Origin: Rhodanobacter spathiphylli B39 | GTDB taxonomy: Bacteria; Pseudomonadota; Gammaproteobacteria; Xanthomonadales; Rhodanobacteraceae | Length of the DNA: 64,000 nt | Assembly: GCF_000264295.1 (NCBI RefSeq) | Contig: NZ_AJXT01000006.1 | Span: 1-64,000, forward strand | Direction: 5' to 3' | Part shown: in pieces, positions 46,895 to 54,821 of the stretch | Numbering within the stretch: position 1 is the first letter of the stretch | Layout of the letters: the number at the start of each line of letters is the position of its first letter | The notes under the pieces: model-generated | The model's input: the letters and a program-made list of their open reading frames with translations, nothing else | Database searches by the model: none | What the model was told of the DNA's origin: nothing | Program-made: the position numbers and the translations under genes

Positions 46895-47544
46895 ATGTCG
46901 GGCAGCTCGGGCAGGTCCGGCATGTTGGCCAGCTCGTCGAGCAGATCGACCGAAGGCGGTCCCGACGCCTCGGCCAGCGGCCAGCGGCCCACCACCTCGA
47001 AGCGTGATTCGCCGAAGAAGCTGCGGATCAGCACGAACTCGCAGGCGCGCCACTGGATCGGCACCACCGATTCCTCGATCGCATCGATGGCGGTGCCGTG
47101 CAGCAGGCTGACGTGGGGCAGGAAGCTGGACACCCCGCTGACCTGCAACCCCGCACGGGCCTGCCCCGCCGCAATCGCCTTGCGCAAACCCAGCGCCGCC
47201 TCGGCGGTGGCGCTGTCCGCGCAAAGCACGAACGGAAACTGGCCATCGCGGGCGGTGAACCGCATCGCCGCATCGAGGGTGGCCAGGAAAGCGTGTTCCT
47301 TCACTTCATTGCCGGCGGCAAGCAGGGCCTGCTCCAGCGGCTGCTGCAGTCGCTCGGGCTTGCCCATCGGGCACAGGGTCAGGTGCAGGCCGTCGACGCC
47401 CACCGGCGTGCCGCCGATGCGGTGGGTCTTGCGAAAACGCTCGCCCACGCCCGCCATCGCGGTTCGCGCGCACTCGTCCGGCAGCAACGCAAAGAAATAG
47501 TTGATGCCAGCCGCAAGTCCGGAAGGATTCGACGGATTGGAAAT
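46888..47544 (-). CDS. 2H phosphoesterase (2'-5' RNA ligase/ThpR-like) with probable ATT start
   Basis: A protein of about 218 aa with the two-histidine fold: first motif HLTL near residue 58 and second HVSL near 149. Such enzymes hydrolyse 2',3'-cyclic or 2',5' RNA ends. Family members begin with a strand like INYFFALLPDE; no ATG, GTG, TTG or CTG precedes it in frame nearby. AGGGGGA lies about 7 nt before ATT 47544 (ATC at 47547 is next), so I take ATT as start. A start at TTG 47487 would lose the first strand. The 3' end overlaps the convergent EamA gene by 7 bp. Confidence 0.75.
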   Translation of the reverse strand: MSNPSNPSGLAAGINYFFALLPDECARTAMAGVGERFRKTHRIGGTPVGVDGLHLTLCPMGKPERLQQPLEQALLAAGNEVKEHAFLATLDAAMRFTARDGQFPFVLCADSATAEAALGLRKAIAAGQARAGLQVSGVSSFLPHVSLLHGTAIDAIEESVVPIQWRACEFVLIRSFFGESRFEVVGRWPLAEASGPPSVDLLDELANMPDLPELPDIY

Positions 47545-47726
47545 GATGGTGTCCCCCTGGTCGCGCCGGCAGCGCTTCGATCGATGCCGCCAAGCTTACC
47601 CAAATTGGCGGCGTCGATAGGTCAACGCATCGTCAGTCCGGCGACCTGCAGAGCTTGCCCCCAGCGGGGCGCCCGCACAAGCGGTGTCCGTCGCGACGGA
47701 TGCCAGCCGGAAGCGTGCCGGGACAC

Positions 47727-47993
47727 CTAGCGCAGCTGGCTGTCCTTGCTGCCCCGGCGGTTGTACGGGCCGCTGCTGCGCTGCTCGGCGTCCTGCGCCT
47801 GCTGGCAGGTCACGCACAGGCGTACGCCGGGGACGGCCTGGCGCCGCGCTTCGGGAATCGGCGCCTCGCACTCCTCGCAATGACTCAGTCCCGGGCCTTG
47901 CCGCAACTGCTGGCGCGCCCGCTGCACCGCGTCGCTGACGGTGGCGTCGATCTGATCCTGCACGGCGCCGTCGCCGGCCCAACCGGTTGCCAT
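47727..47993 (-). CDS. DksA/TraR-family C4 zinc-finger protein
   Basis: An 88-aa short member of the DksA/TraR group (like E. coli YbiI). The zinc finger is CEECEAPIPEARRQAVPGVRLCVTCQ (positions 39-64; cysteines as CxxC and CxxC). It lacks most of the DksA coiled coil. May bind RNA polymerase or be independent of it. GGAGG precedes the ATG by about 7 nt. Confidence 0.88.
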   Translation of the reverse strand: MATGWAGDGAVQDQIDATVSDAVQRARQQLRQGPGLSHCEECEAPIPEARRQAVPGVRLCVTCQQAQDAEQRSSGPYNRRGSKDSQLR

Positions 47994-48032
47994 GGTTTGC
48001 CTCCGCGAGAGTGAACGGCGGGCGCCGGCAGC

Positions 48033-48797
48033 TCAGTGCGCCTTTGCCCGCAAATCCTGGATATATCCTAGTTCCCCCAATGACTTGGGTTCGCCGGGGA
48101 CCAGTTTCAAGCAGCCCTGGTAGGCCTTGGTCGCCTCGTCGAGGCGGTGCAGCTCGACCAGGGCATAACCCTGGCCACGCAGCGCCACGCACTTCAGCTC
48201 GGTGGTCGCTTCCGGGGTCGTGCCGCTGATCTCCGCAGTCCCCTCGGCCTCCTGATACAGGGCCAGCATCCGGTTCCAGTCCCCGCTGCGCTGATAGGTG
48301 AACGCCAGCTCGTTCTTGTACTGGCTGTCCATCGGCGACAGGGCCAGCGCCTTTTCCAGCTCGGCCCGCGCATCCGCGTAGCGGGCCATTTCACTGTACG
48401 CGTAGCCACGCGCCCAGTAGGCCAGCGCCCAGGCCGAACCGATCACCTCTACGGGTACATCCGCCTTGCCATTGACCGTCTTGCTGCCGAGTGTGGCGTA
48501 GATCAGCGCATCGCCCACGCCGCGGGCGCAGAACACCATGCCCGCCCTGCCCTTGTAGAGCGCCTCGTACTTGTCGATCACCTCGTTCAGGGGGCCATCG
48601 ATGGCCAGCTGGATGCGGCCAGCCTGGATCATCTCCAGGGCGCCCAGGACTTTCTTCATGTCCGCATCGGCCCCCGGCTTACCCGCGGCATCGACGTTCA
48701 AGGTGATGGTGCTGGCCGGCTTGACCGCGGCGTGCGGCGCGCAGCCGGCCAGCATGGAAGCCGCGACCAGCGCGGCGAAGATGACGAAACGATGCAT
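48033..48797 (-). CDS. TPR-containing lipoprotein
   Basis: A 254-aa exported protein whose signal peptide ends in the lipobox LAGC (cysteine near 19). Residues 125-245 hold tetratricopeptide-like helix pairs (ARGYAYSEMARYADARAELEKALALSP; RGQGYALVELHRLDEATKAYQGCLKLVP). The N-terminal half is not recognisable. Probably a scaffold at the outer membrane. ATG at 48797 selected because it gives the signal peptide. Confidence 0.82.
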   Translation of the reverse strand: MHRFVIFAALVAASMLAGCAPHAAVKPASTITLNVDAAGKPGADADMKKVLGALEMIQAGRIQLAIDGPLNEVIDKYEALYKGRAGMVFCARGVGDALIYATLGSKTVNGKADVPVEVIGSAWALAYWARGYAYSEMARYADARAELEKALALSPMDSQYKNELAFTYQRSGDWNRMLALYQEAEGTAEISGTTPEATTELKCVALRGQGYALVELHRLDEATKAYQGCLKLVPGEPKSLGELGYIQDLRAKAH

Positions 48798-48928
48798 GGA
48801 CTTCCCCTGTTCAGATGCACGGCCAGCATAACCCGCCGGCTTGCGTGATCGGCCTGCGGCGATTGGCGCCATCGCCCGGCGCGCTGCAGGTGCCAGAATG
48901 CCGCTTCAGCCCCAGCCCGGAGAACGCC

Positions 48929-50689
48929 GTGAACACGCCCCTGCCTGCCACCTCCACCCTGCGCAGCGAGCACAGCGTCGCCAAACAGCTGTTCCTGGGC
49001 AACATCCTCGAAGAGAACCTGTTCCCCTATCCGGAAATCCGCGCCCGCGACCGGGAAATGCTGGGCGCGATGACCGACGCGATCGACCAGTTCCTCGCCG
49101 ACAAGACCGCCGAGCTGAAACAGTACGACCGCGACGCCGAGCAGCCGGCCGAATTCATCCAGGCGCTGCGCGAGATGGGCCTGTTCGGCCTGATCATTCC
49201 CGAGGAGTTCGGCGGACTGGAGCTTTCCAATGGCGCCTATGCCCGCGTGCTGGGCCAGACCTCCAGCCACGACAGCTCGGTCTCGCTGACCATCGGCGCG
49301 CACAGTTCGATCGGCATGAAGGGCCTGCTGCTGTTCGGCAGCGACGAGCAGAAGCAGCGCTACCTGCCGAAGCTCGCCACCGGCGAGATGATCGCCGCGT
49401 TCTGCCTCACCGAATCCGGCGCCGGCTCCGATGCCGCCTCGATCCGCACCAGGGCGACGCGCAACGACGACGGCAGCTGGACGCTTTCGGGCGAGAAGAT
49501 CTGGATCACCAACGGCGGCATCGCGGACTTCTATACCGTGTTCGCCCGCACCGACACGCCCGAGGGCAAGATCACCGCCTTCATGGTGGAAGCGGCATGG
49601 CCCGGCGTCAGCCACGGCCCGCACGAGGACAAGATGGGCATCCGCGCATCGAGCACCACCACGGTGGCGTTCGCCGACGTGCAGGTGCCGGCGCAGAACG
49701 TGCTGGGCCCGGTCGGCAAGGGCTTCAAGGTGGCGATGAGCATCTTGAACAGTGGCCGCACCGGCCTGGGTGGCGGCGCGGTGGGCGGCATGCGCACGCT
49801 GATCCGCCTGGCCTGCGCCCAGGCGAAGGAGCGCAAGCAGTTCGGCCAGCCGATCGCCGAGTACGGCCTGGTGCGCGAGAAGATCGCCCAGATGACGCTG
49901 GACTGCTTCGCCGCCGAGAGCGCGGTGTGGATGGTGGCGCACCTGATCGACGCCGGCGGCAGCGACTATTCGGTCGAGGCGGCGATGAGCAAGGTGTTCG
50001 CCAGCGAGGCGGTGCAGCGCGCTTCGTACGAGGCACTGCAGATCGCCGCCGGCAACGGCTTCATGCGCGAGTTCCCGTACGAGCAGATCACCCGCGACAC
50101 GCGCATCCTGTCGATCTTCGAAGGCACCAACGAGATCCTGCACCTGTACATCGCACTGTCCGGGCTGAAGGACGTGGGCACCGGGCTGAGCGAGCTCAAA
50201 TCCGCCGTGGGCGAGATCTTCAACGAACCGATCAAGGGCTTCGGCGTGCTCGGCAGCTATACCGGCCGGCGCATGCGCGAGGCTACCGGCTACGGCATCG
50301 ACCGCATCGCCCACGAACTGTCGCCGCGGCTGCGCAAGGTGGCGGCCACCTACGAGAAGTACACGGTCGAGTTGTCGAAATCCTCCGACCAGCTGCTGCG
50401 TCGCCATGGCAAGGAGGCCACCGACATGCAGCACGCGCAGAAACGCCTGGCCGACATCGCGATCGACCTGTTCGTGGGCCTGTGCGTGCTGTCGCGTGCC
50501 GACAGCCTGGAAAAGAAATCGCACCCCGCCGCGGCGCAGGCAGTCAGCATCGCCGAGATGTTCGCCAGGCAGGCGCGCCGGCGGATGGCGCGCAACGTGC
50601 GCGGGCTGGAGCGCAACGAGGACGCTGCCGTGGAGCAACTGGCCGGCGCCGTGCTGGCCAACGATGGCTACATGTGGGACGTGATCTGA
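48929..50689 (+). CDS. Acyl-CoA dehydrogenase (VLCAD-like, with C-terminal extension)
   Basis: A 586-aa flavoenzyme for the first step of fatty-acid beta-oxidation. FAD/substrate motifs include AFCLTESGAGSDAASIRT and KIWITNGGIADFYTVFA, and the catalytic glutamate lies in IFEGTNEIL. The extra ~170 residues after the core fit the VLCAD/ACAD9 group rather than ordinary ~380-aa enzymes. The start is GTG 48929 with CCCGGAGAACGCC before it. Its TGA is the first element of the inverted repeat that flanks the next gene. Confidence 0.93.
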   Translation: MNTPLPATSTLRSEHSVAKQLFLGNILEENLFPYPEIRARDREMLGAMTDAIDQFLADKTAELKQYDRDAEQPAEFIQALREMGLFGLIIPEEFGGLELSNGAYARVLGQTSSHDSSVSLTIGAHSSIGMKGLLLFGSDEQKQRYLPKLATGEMIAAFCLTESGAGSDAASIRTRATRNDDGSWTLSGEKIWITNGGIADFYTVFARTDTPEGKITAFMVEAAWPGVSHGPHEDKMGIRASSTTTVAFADVQVPAQNVLGPVGKGFKVAMSILNSGRTGLGGGAVGGMRTLIRLACAQAKERKQFGQPIAEYGLVREKIAQMTLDCFAAESAVWMVAHLIDAGGSDYSVEAAMSKVFASEAVQRASYEALQIAAGNGFMREFPYEQITRDTRILSIFEGTNEILHLYIALSGLKDVGTGLSELKSAVGEIFNEPIKGFGVLGSYTGRRMREATGYGIDRIAHELSPRLRKVAATYEKYTVELSKSSDQLLRRHGKEATDMQHAQKRLADIAIDLFVGLCVLSRADSLEKKSHPAAAQAVSIAEMFARQARRRMARNVRGLERNEDAAVEQLAGAVLANDGYMWDVI

Positions 50690-50717
50690 GAGGTTGTGAT
50701 TTTTTCAACCTCGAAGC
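50687..50717. repeat. Left arm of the inverted repeat around osmC
   Basis: This 31-bp arm is complementary to 51362-51391 except for one substitution and one extra T, and also contains its own small hairpin (GAGGTTG/CAACCTC). It begins at the stop codon of the acyl-CoA dehydrogenase gene. Confidence 0.85.
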
Positions 50718-50737
50718 CCGGCCATGGATGGCCGGGC
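50716..50737. repeat. Hairpin with ATGGAT apex
   Basis: A perfect 10-bp stem (50716-50725 with 50728-50737) enclosing GG. The tip CATGGATG is reminiscent of the CA-GGA-TG tips of the 75-246 hairpins. Confidence 0.6.
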
Positions 50738-50802
50738 GCGGATCGGTCACGGAAGTGACTGATTCGCGTGAATACGTCCGGGCACGTACCAGACGTGCGA
50801 TA

Positions 50803-50831
50803 GAAGAAAACCACAGGAAGTGGTTTTCTTC
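50803..50831. repeat. Hairpin GAAGAAAACCAC before osmC
   Basis: A 12-bp stem (50803-50814 with 50820-50831), loop AGGAA. A similar imperfect hairpin occurs at 51330-51357 after osmC in inverted order, extending the flanking symmetry. Confidence 0.7.
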
Positions 50832-50880
50832 ACAGGCTCTGAGCTCGCCCGCCAACCTTGTCTTCCCTGCCGCAGGAACC

Positions 50881-51303
50881 ATGCCGATGACTATCTATTC
50901 CGTCCACGCCGTCACCGGACAAACGCCGTACACGGTCAGCTTCACCGATGACCAGGGCAACGCCTGGCTGGCCGACGAACCGGTCGAGGATGGCGGCGCC
51001 AATGCCGGGCCGGCGCCGCACCGCCTGCTGCTGTCGGCGCTGGGCGCCTGCACCGCGATCACCCTGCAGATGTATGCCGCGCGCAAGCAATGGCCGTTGC
51101 ACCGGGTCGGCGTGGACCTGCAGTTCAACCCCGAGGGCACGCCGGCCAGCGGCAACGACATCACCCGGGTGATCACCTTGCAGGGCGACCTCTCCGGCGA
51201 GCAGCGCGAACGCCTGCTGCAGATCGCCAATGCCTGCCCGATCCACAAGGTGCTGACCGGCGAAGTGCGCATCGCCAGCAGCCTGGCCAGCCACCCGGCC
51301 TGA
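50881..51303 (+). CDS. OsmC family protein
   Basis: A 140-aa OsmC/Ohr-fold protein, distinct from the Ohr at 39236. The cysteines are C57 in LSALGACTAITLQMYAA and C119 in NACPIHKVLTGEV, the two expected positions for peroxide reduction, and the family loop APHRLLLSALGAC is present. A second ATG at 50887 is possible. Flanked on both sides by an inverted repeat and hairpins, and not closely linked to any neighbour. Confidence 0.9.
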   Translation: MPMTIYSVHAVTGQTPYTVSFTDDQGNAWLADEPVEDGGANAGPAPHRLLLSALGACTAITLQMYAARKQWPLHRVGVDLQFNPEGTPASGNDITRVITLQGDLSGEQRERLLQIANACPIHKVLTGEVRIASSLASHPA

Positions 51304-51329
51304 GCAGGCCAGCTCCGGCCATGGCCCGT

Positions 51330-51391
51330 GAGGAAAACCGTTTCCGTGGTTTTCTTCCATCGCTTCGAAGTTGAAAAATCACAACCTCTCA
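51330..51391. repeat. Right arm and hairpin of the inverted repeat around osmC
   Basis: 51362-51391 mirrors 50687-50717 with 30 of 31 positions aligned apart from one mismatch. The preceding 51330-51357 is an imperfect hairpin (GAGGAAAACC with GGTTTTCTTC) like that at 50803. The arm ends at the stop codon of the convergent FAD monooxygenase gene. Confidence 0.85.
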
Positions 51392-52600
51392 GGTCGAGCG
51401 CCGGCGCAACAGGGCGGGGACGCCGGCCGACTCGGCGGTGAGCCCCGACATCACGAGGCGCTTGAATGGCCCCAGTCGGGCGCCCGCGCCCAATGCCAGC
51501 TTGCGCAACACCCGCGCCGGGCGGCGGTCGTCGGTGTACAGGCCGGCCAGCATTCGGGTGGCCAGGTACAGCGGCCGGGTCGCCAGGCGATGCCGGCGCT
51601 CATAGCGCTGCAGCACCGATGCCTCCCAGAACGGCCGGCCCGCGGCCATCGCGGCGCGCATTTCACCCGCCAGTGTGTCCTGCCCCAGCAGGCCGAAATT
51701 GAAGCCGTGCGCGGTGACCGGATGCATGCCCACCGCGGCATCGCCGATCAGCGCGAAGCGCTCGGCCACGAAGCGCTGCGCGTACACCCCGACCAGCGGA
51801 TAGGCGCAGCGCGGGCCGGCCACGCGCATCGCGCCCAGGCGCTGGTCGAAGCGTTCGGCCATGGCTTGTTCCAGCGCCGTGTCGTCCAGCGCCAGCATCT
51901 CGCGCATCGCCGGCGGCGACAGGGTCAGCACCACCGACGAGGTGTGCGGATCGTGCAGCGGCAGCAGGGCCAGGGTCTGGCCATGGCCGAACCATTCCCA
52001 AGCCACCTGTTCGTGCGGCGCCTCGTGGTGCATGCGCAGCACCAGCATGGTCTTGCCGAAATCATGCATGTCGGCGCCGATGCCCATGGCCCGGCGCGTG
52101 TCGGAGAAGCGGCTGTCCGCCGCCACCACCAGCTGCGCGTGCAGTGTCTGGCCATCGGCCAGCTCGACCTCGGCGCCGTCGCGACCGGTGCGCACCGCGC
52201 TCACCTGCACGCCGGTGATCCGTTCCACTTCTGGCAACTCCATCACCCCGGCGTACGCGGCGCGACGGATCGCGTGGTTGGACAGCAGCCAGCCCAGCTG
52301 CGGCTTGCCCGCTTCGTCGTGGCGGAACATCAGCCCCTCGCGGTCGTCGCCGTCGAGCACCATCGCGTCGCGCAGCGTGCCGATCTCCTCCTCGCGCAGG
52401 CGCGTCCACAGGCCCAGTTCGCGCAGCAGGCGTTGCGAGTGATGGGTGATCGCGATCTCGCGACCGTCGTCCGGTGGCGCGATCAGGCCGGCTTCTGGCT
52501 GGCGCTCCACCAGCGCGATGCGCAGGCCGCTGCCTTTCAGAGCGCGGGCGAAACACAAGCCGGCGGGGCCGGCGCCGATGATCACGATATCGCAGGACAT
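51389..52600 (-). CDS. UbiH/UbiM-like FAD-dependent monooxygenase
   Basis: A 403-aa flavoprotein hydroxylase of the UbiH/COQ6 family, perhaps UbiM, which hydroxylates ubiquinone precursors. The FAD fold CDIVIIGAGPAGLCFARAL is at the N-terminus; the second FAD motif is FALIGDAAVGMHPVTAHGFNFGLLGQ near 284, and ADSRFSDTRRAMG is the DG-type motif. Which ring position is hydroxylated cannot be told. The stop codon lies within the right inverted-repeat arm. Confidence 0.82.
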   Translation of the reverse strand: MSCDIVIIGAGPAGLCFARALKGSGLRIALVERQPEAGLIAPPDDGREIAITHHSQRLLRELGLWTRLREEEIGTLRDAMVLDGDDREGLMFRHDEAGKPQLGWLLSNHAIRRAAYAGVMELPEVERITGVQVSAVRTGRDGAEVELADGQTLHAQLVVAADSRFSDTRRAMGIGADMHDFGKTMLVLRMHHEAPHEQVAWEWFGHGQTLALLPLHDPHTSSVVLTLSPPAMREMLALDDTALEQAMAERFDQRLGAMRVAGPRCAYPLVGVYAQRFVAERFALIGDAAVGMHPVTAHGFNFGLLGQDTLAGEMRAAMAAGRPFWEASVLQRYERRHRLATRPLYLATRMLAGLYTDDRRPARVLRKLALGAGARLGPFKRLVMSGLTAESAGVPALLRRRST

Positions 52601-52685
52601 GGCAGGTACTCCGGAGGAAAGGCCCGCGCGCCGACGCGCGCGAGCGAATGGCGCGCGTTCAACAAGAGACGTGTGTCGATGCGGT

Positions 52686-52925
52686 TCAGCCGCTGCAGCC
52701 GCCGCAGCAGATCGTCGGCTGTTGCGCGACCTGTGCGGGCGCCACCGTCCAGCCCACCTGCCCCAGCACCTCGACCAGGTCGGTGACCGTGGCCGAGGAC
52801 GATATGCGCATCACCAGTCCGCTCATGTCCAGGTCGACCACGGCCGTGGGATCGACGTCGAACAGCGCGTCCTGAACCACGGCGGGCTCGGGGGATGCGT
52901 CGACCAGCGCAATATGAAATTCCAT
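52686..52925 (-). CDS. Small protein with ferredoxin-like fold and CCGGC tail
   Basis: A 79-aa protein: MEFHIALVDASPEPAVVQDALFDVDP start, VDLDMSGLVMRISSSATVTDLVEVLGQVGWTV middle (quoted by part) and QQPTICCGGCSG end. The alternation of strands and helices resembles heavy-metal-associated domains without their CxxC, while three cysteines cluster at the very C-terminus. May bind a metal or be a thiol carrier. GAGGAA upstream of ATG 52925. Function unknown. Confidence 0.65.
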   Translation of the reverse strand: MEFHIALVDASPEPAVVQDALFDVDPTAVVDLDMSGLVMRISSSATVTDLVEVLGQVGWTVAPAQVAQQPTICCGGCSG

Positions 52926-53204
52926 CGAAGTTCCTCGCTGCACCGACACCTGGCCGGTGTCGCCGGTGTCGATCGTGGTCGCCCCGCCGCGGCCTTGCCT
53001 TGATCGCGGTCAAGCCCGGTCGAGACAGACGGCGATCCGTTGCACCGGCGGCGCCGCCGCTGCCCGCGCGAATCCGGCACGCCTCGCAGCCGCTGACGCA
53101 GCGCGACCTTTGCCGGGGCAATCCGGGAGCGTCGGGCATGGCCTGTCGATTCCGCCCACCTTCGTTCGTCGCCTCCGCATACCTCGCCACCCAGGTCTTC
53201 AACC

Positions 53205-53864
53205 ATGACTGTCAAGCTTTACGCCCACCCGTTCTCGTCCTACTGCCAGAAGGTGCTGATCGCGCTGTACGAGAATGACATCGCCTTCGAGTTGCGCCTG
53301 CTCACCCCGGACGATGCCGAAACCGACCGCGAATTCACCGCCTGGTGGCCGCTGCGGCGCATGCCGTTGCTGCGCGACGGCGAACGCAACGTGATCGAAT
53401 CCAGCATCATCATCGAGTACCTGGGCCAGCAGCATCCCGGTCCGCAGCGGCTGATTCCCGACGATGCCGAGGCCGCGCTGGAAGCCCGTTTTCTCGACCG
53501 CTTCTTCGACAACTACGTGCATACGCCGCTGCAGAAGATGGTGTTCGACCAGTTGCGCCCCGCCACCGAACGCGATGTCCGCGGCGTGGAGGAAGCCCGC
53601 CGCTTGCTCGACACCGCCTATGCCTGGCTCGACCACAAGCTCGCCGACAGGCACTGGGCCACTGGCGGCGACTTCAGCCTCGCCGACTGCGCCGCGGCGC
53701 CCGCCCTGTTCTACGCCGACTGGGCGCACCCGATCCCCGCCGCCTTCGCCCGTCTCGTCGCGTATCGGCAGCGCCTGCTGGCGCGTCCCTCGTTCGCCCG
53801 CGCGGTGGACGAGGCGCGACCCTATCGCTCGTACTTCCCGCTCGGCGCCCCCGACCGCGACTGA
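53205..53864 (+). CDS. Glutathione S-transferase
   Basis: A 219-aa cytosolic GST. The thioredoxin-like N-terminal domain has KLYAHPFSSYCQKVLIAL, with serine or cysteine near 12-14 as candidate catalytic residue, RMPLLRDGERNVIESSIIIEYL for glutathione binding, and a helical C-terminal domain with DFSLADCAAAPALFYADW. Substrate unknown. Confidence 0.92.
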   Translation: MTVKLYAHPFSSYCQKVLIALYENDIAFELRLLTPDDAETDREFTAWWPLRRMPLLRDGERNVIESSIIIEYLGQQHPGPQRLIPDDAEAALEARFLDRFFDNYVHTPLQKMVFDQLRPATERDVRGVEEARRLLDTAYAWLDHKLADRHWATGGDFSLADCAAAPALFYADWAHPIPAAFARLVAYRQRLLARPSFARAVDEARPYRSYFPLGAPDRD

Positions 53865-53932
53865 GCCATCACCCCGCCCGCAGAAGCACTCTGTGCGCGA
53901 GGCTTTTCGGCGTGCGTCCAGACTCGCCAGAG

Positions 53933-53952
53933 CATCGCGCACAGGGTGCGCT
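53933..53952. repeat. Short palindromic repeat, copy 2
   Basis: Identical 20-mer to 365-384, with the stem 53937-53942/53946-53951. It lies in the gap between the GST gene and the convergent esterase gene. Confidence 0.7.
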
Positions 53953-53983
53953 CCTGCAGGTCAGCCCTGCGGAGTGAGAACCG

Positions 53984-54808
53984 CTACTTCGGCGCGAACA
54001 GCTGGCGGAATATCGCGGGTGATGCGCCGCGATAGATGGTGGCGTGTTTCAGTTCCGGCCACGGCTGGTAGTACCAGCGCAGTCCGCGCGGCGCGTGCTT
54101 GCGCAGGGCGTCCCGCAGCAGGCCGCCGCCGCTCTCGTCCAGGCCATCGTCGCCGGTGCTGGCCACGTACAGGGTCGAGGCCAGTGATGGCTGCGCCTGC
54201 AGTCGCGCCGCGGCACCGCGGGCCAGCGCCATGTCGTTCCACCACAGGCTGGGGCTGAGTGCGATCCAGGTGTCGAACAGCTTCGGCTGGGCGAAGAACG
54301 TCTCGACCACGAACAGGCCGGCCAGCGATTCGCCCACGATCGCGCGATGGCCGTCCGTGCGATAGCGACGCTGCACTTCGGGCATCAGCTCGTCCGCCAT
54401 GAAGGCGCGAAACGCGGCCGATCCGCCCACGCGCGGCGCGATCTCGCGGTCGCTGGCCAGCGTGGTCGGGCCGGTCATGTCGCGCCGGCGTTCGGTGTTC
54501 TCGATGCCGACCACGATCATCGGCCGCATCGCGCCGGCCCGGATCGCCGCGTCGACGTCGGCGGCCACATGCGGGAAGTCTTCCTGCAGGCCGCCGTCGG
54601 GCATGTACAACACCGGGTAACGGGCGTCCTTCGCCGTGGCGTAAGTCGGCGGCGTGTACACGTTGATGTGCCGCGCCTCGTGCAGCACCGTCGAATCGAT
54701 GTTGAACGAGGCATGCGCCGGCATCGCGACGTCCGCCGCGGTGACCTGGCCCGCGACGACCAGGCCCAGCAGCAACAACAGGACTCCCCGCGTGGAACGC
54801 CGCTTCAT
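53984..54808 (-). CDS. Exported alpha/beta-hydrolase (esterase D/IroE type)
   Basis: A 274-aa protein with a signal peptide (about 1-24) and an esterase fold of the Esterase/PF00756 group, which includes siderophore esterases. Nucleophile motif GESLAG (IVGESLAGLF, near 160), an oxyanion/strand region RYPVLYMPDGG, and a late histidine in LKHATIYRG. Substrate unknown; a siderophore or acyl ester in the periplasm is possible. Confidence 0.85.
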   Translation of the reverse strand: MKRRSTRGVLLLLLGLVVAGQVTAADVAMPAHASFNIDSTVLHEARHINVYTPPTYATAKDARYPVLYMPDGGLQEDFPHVAADVDAAIRAGAMRPMIVVGIENTERRRDMTGPTTLASDREIAPRVGGSAAFRAFMADELMPEVQRRYRTDGHRAIVGESLAGLFVVETFFAQPKLFDTWIALSPSLWWNDMALARGAAARLQAQPSLASTLYVASTGDDGLDESGGGLLRDALRKHAPRGLRWYYQPWPELKHATIYRGASPAIFRQLFAPK

Positions 54809-54821
54809 GCCGGGACCGGAC

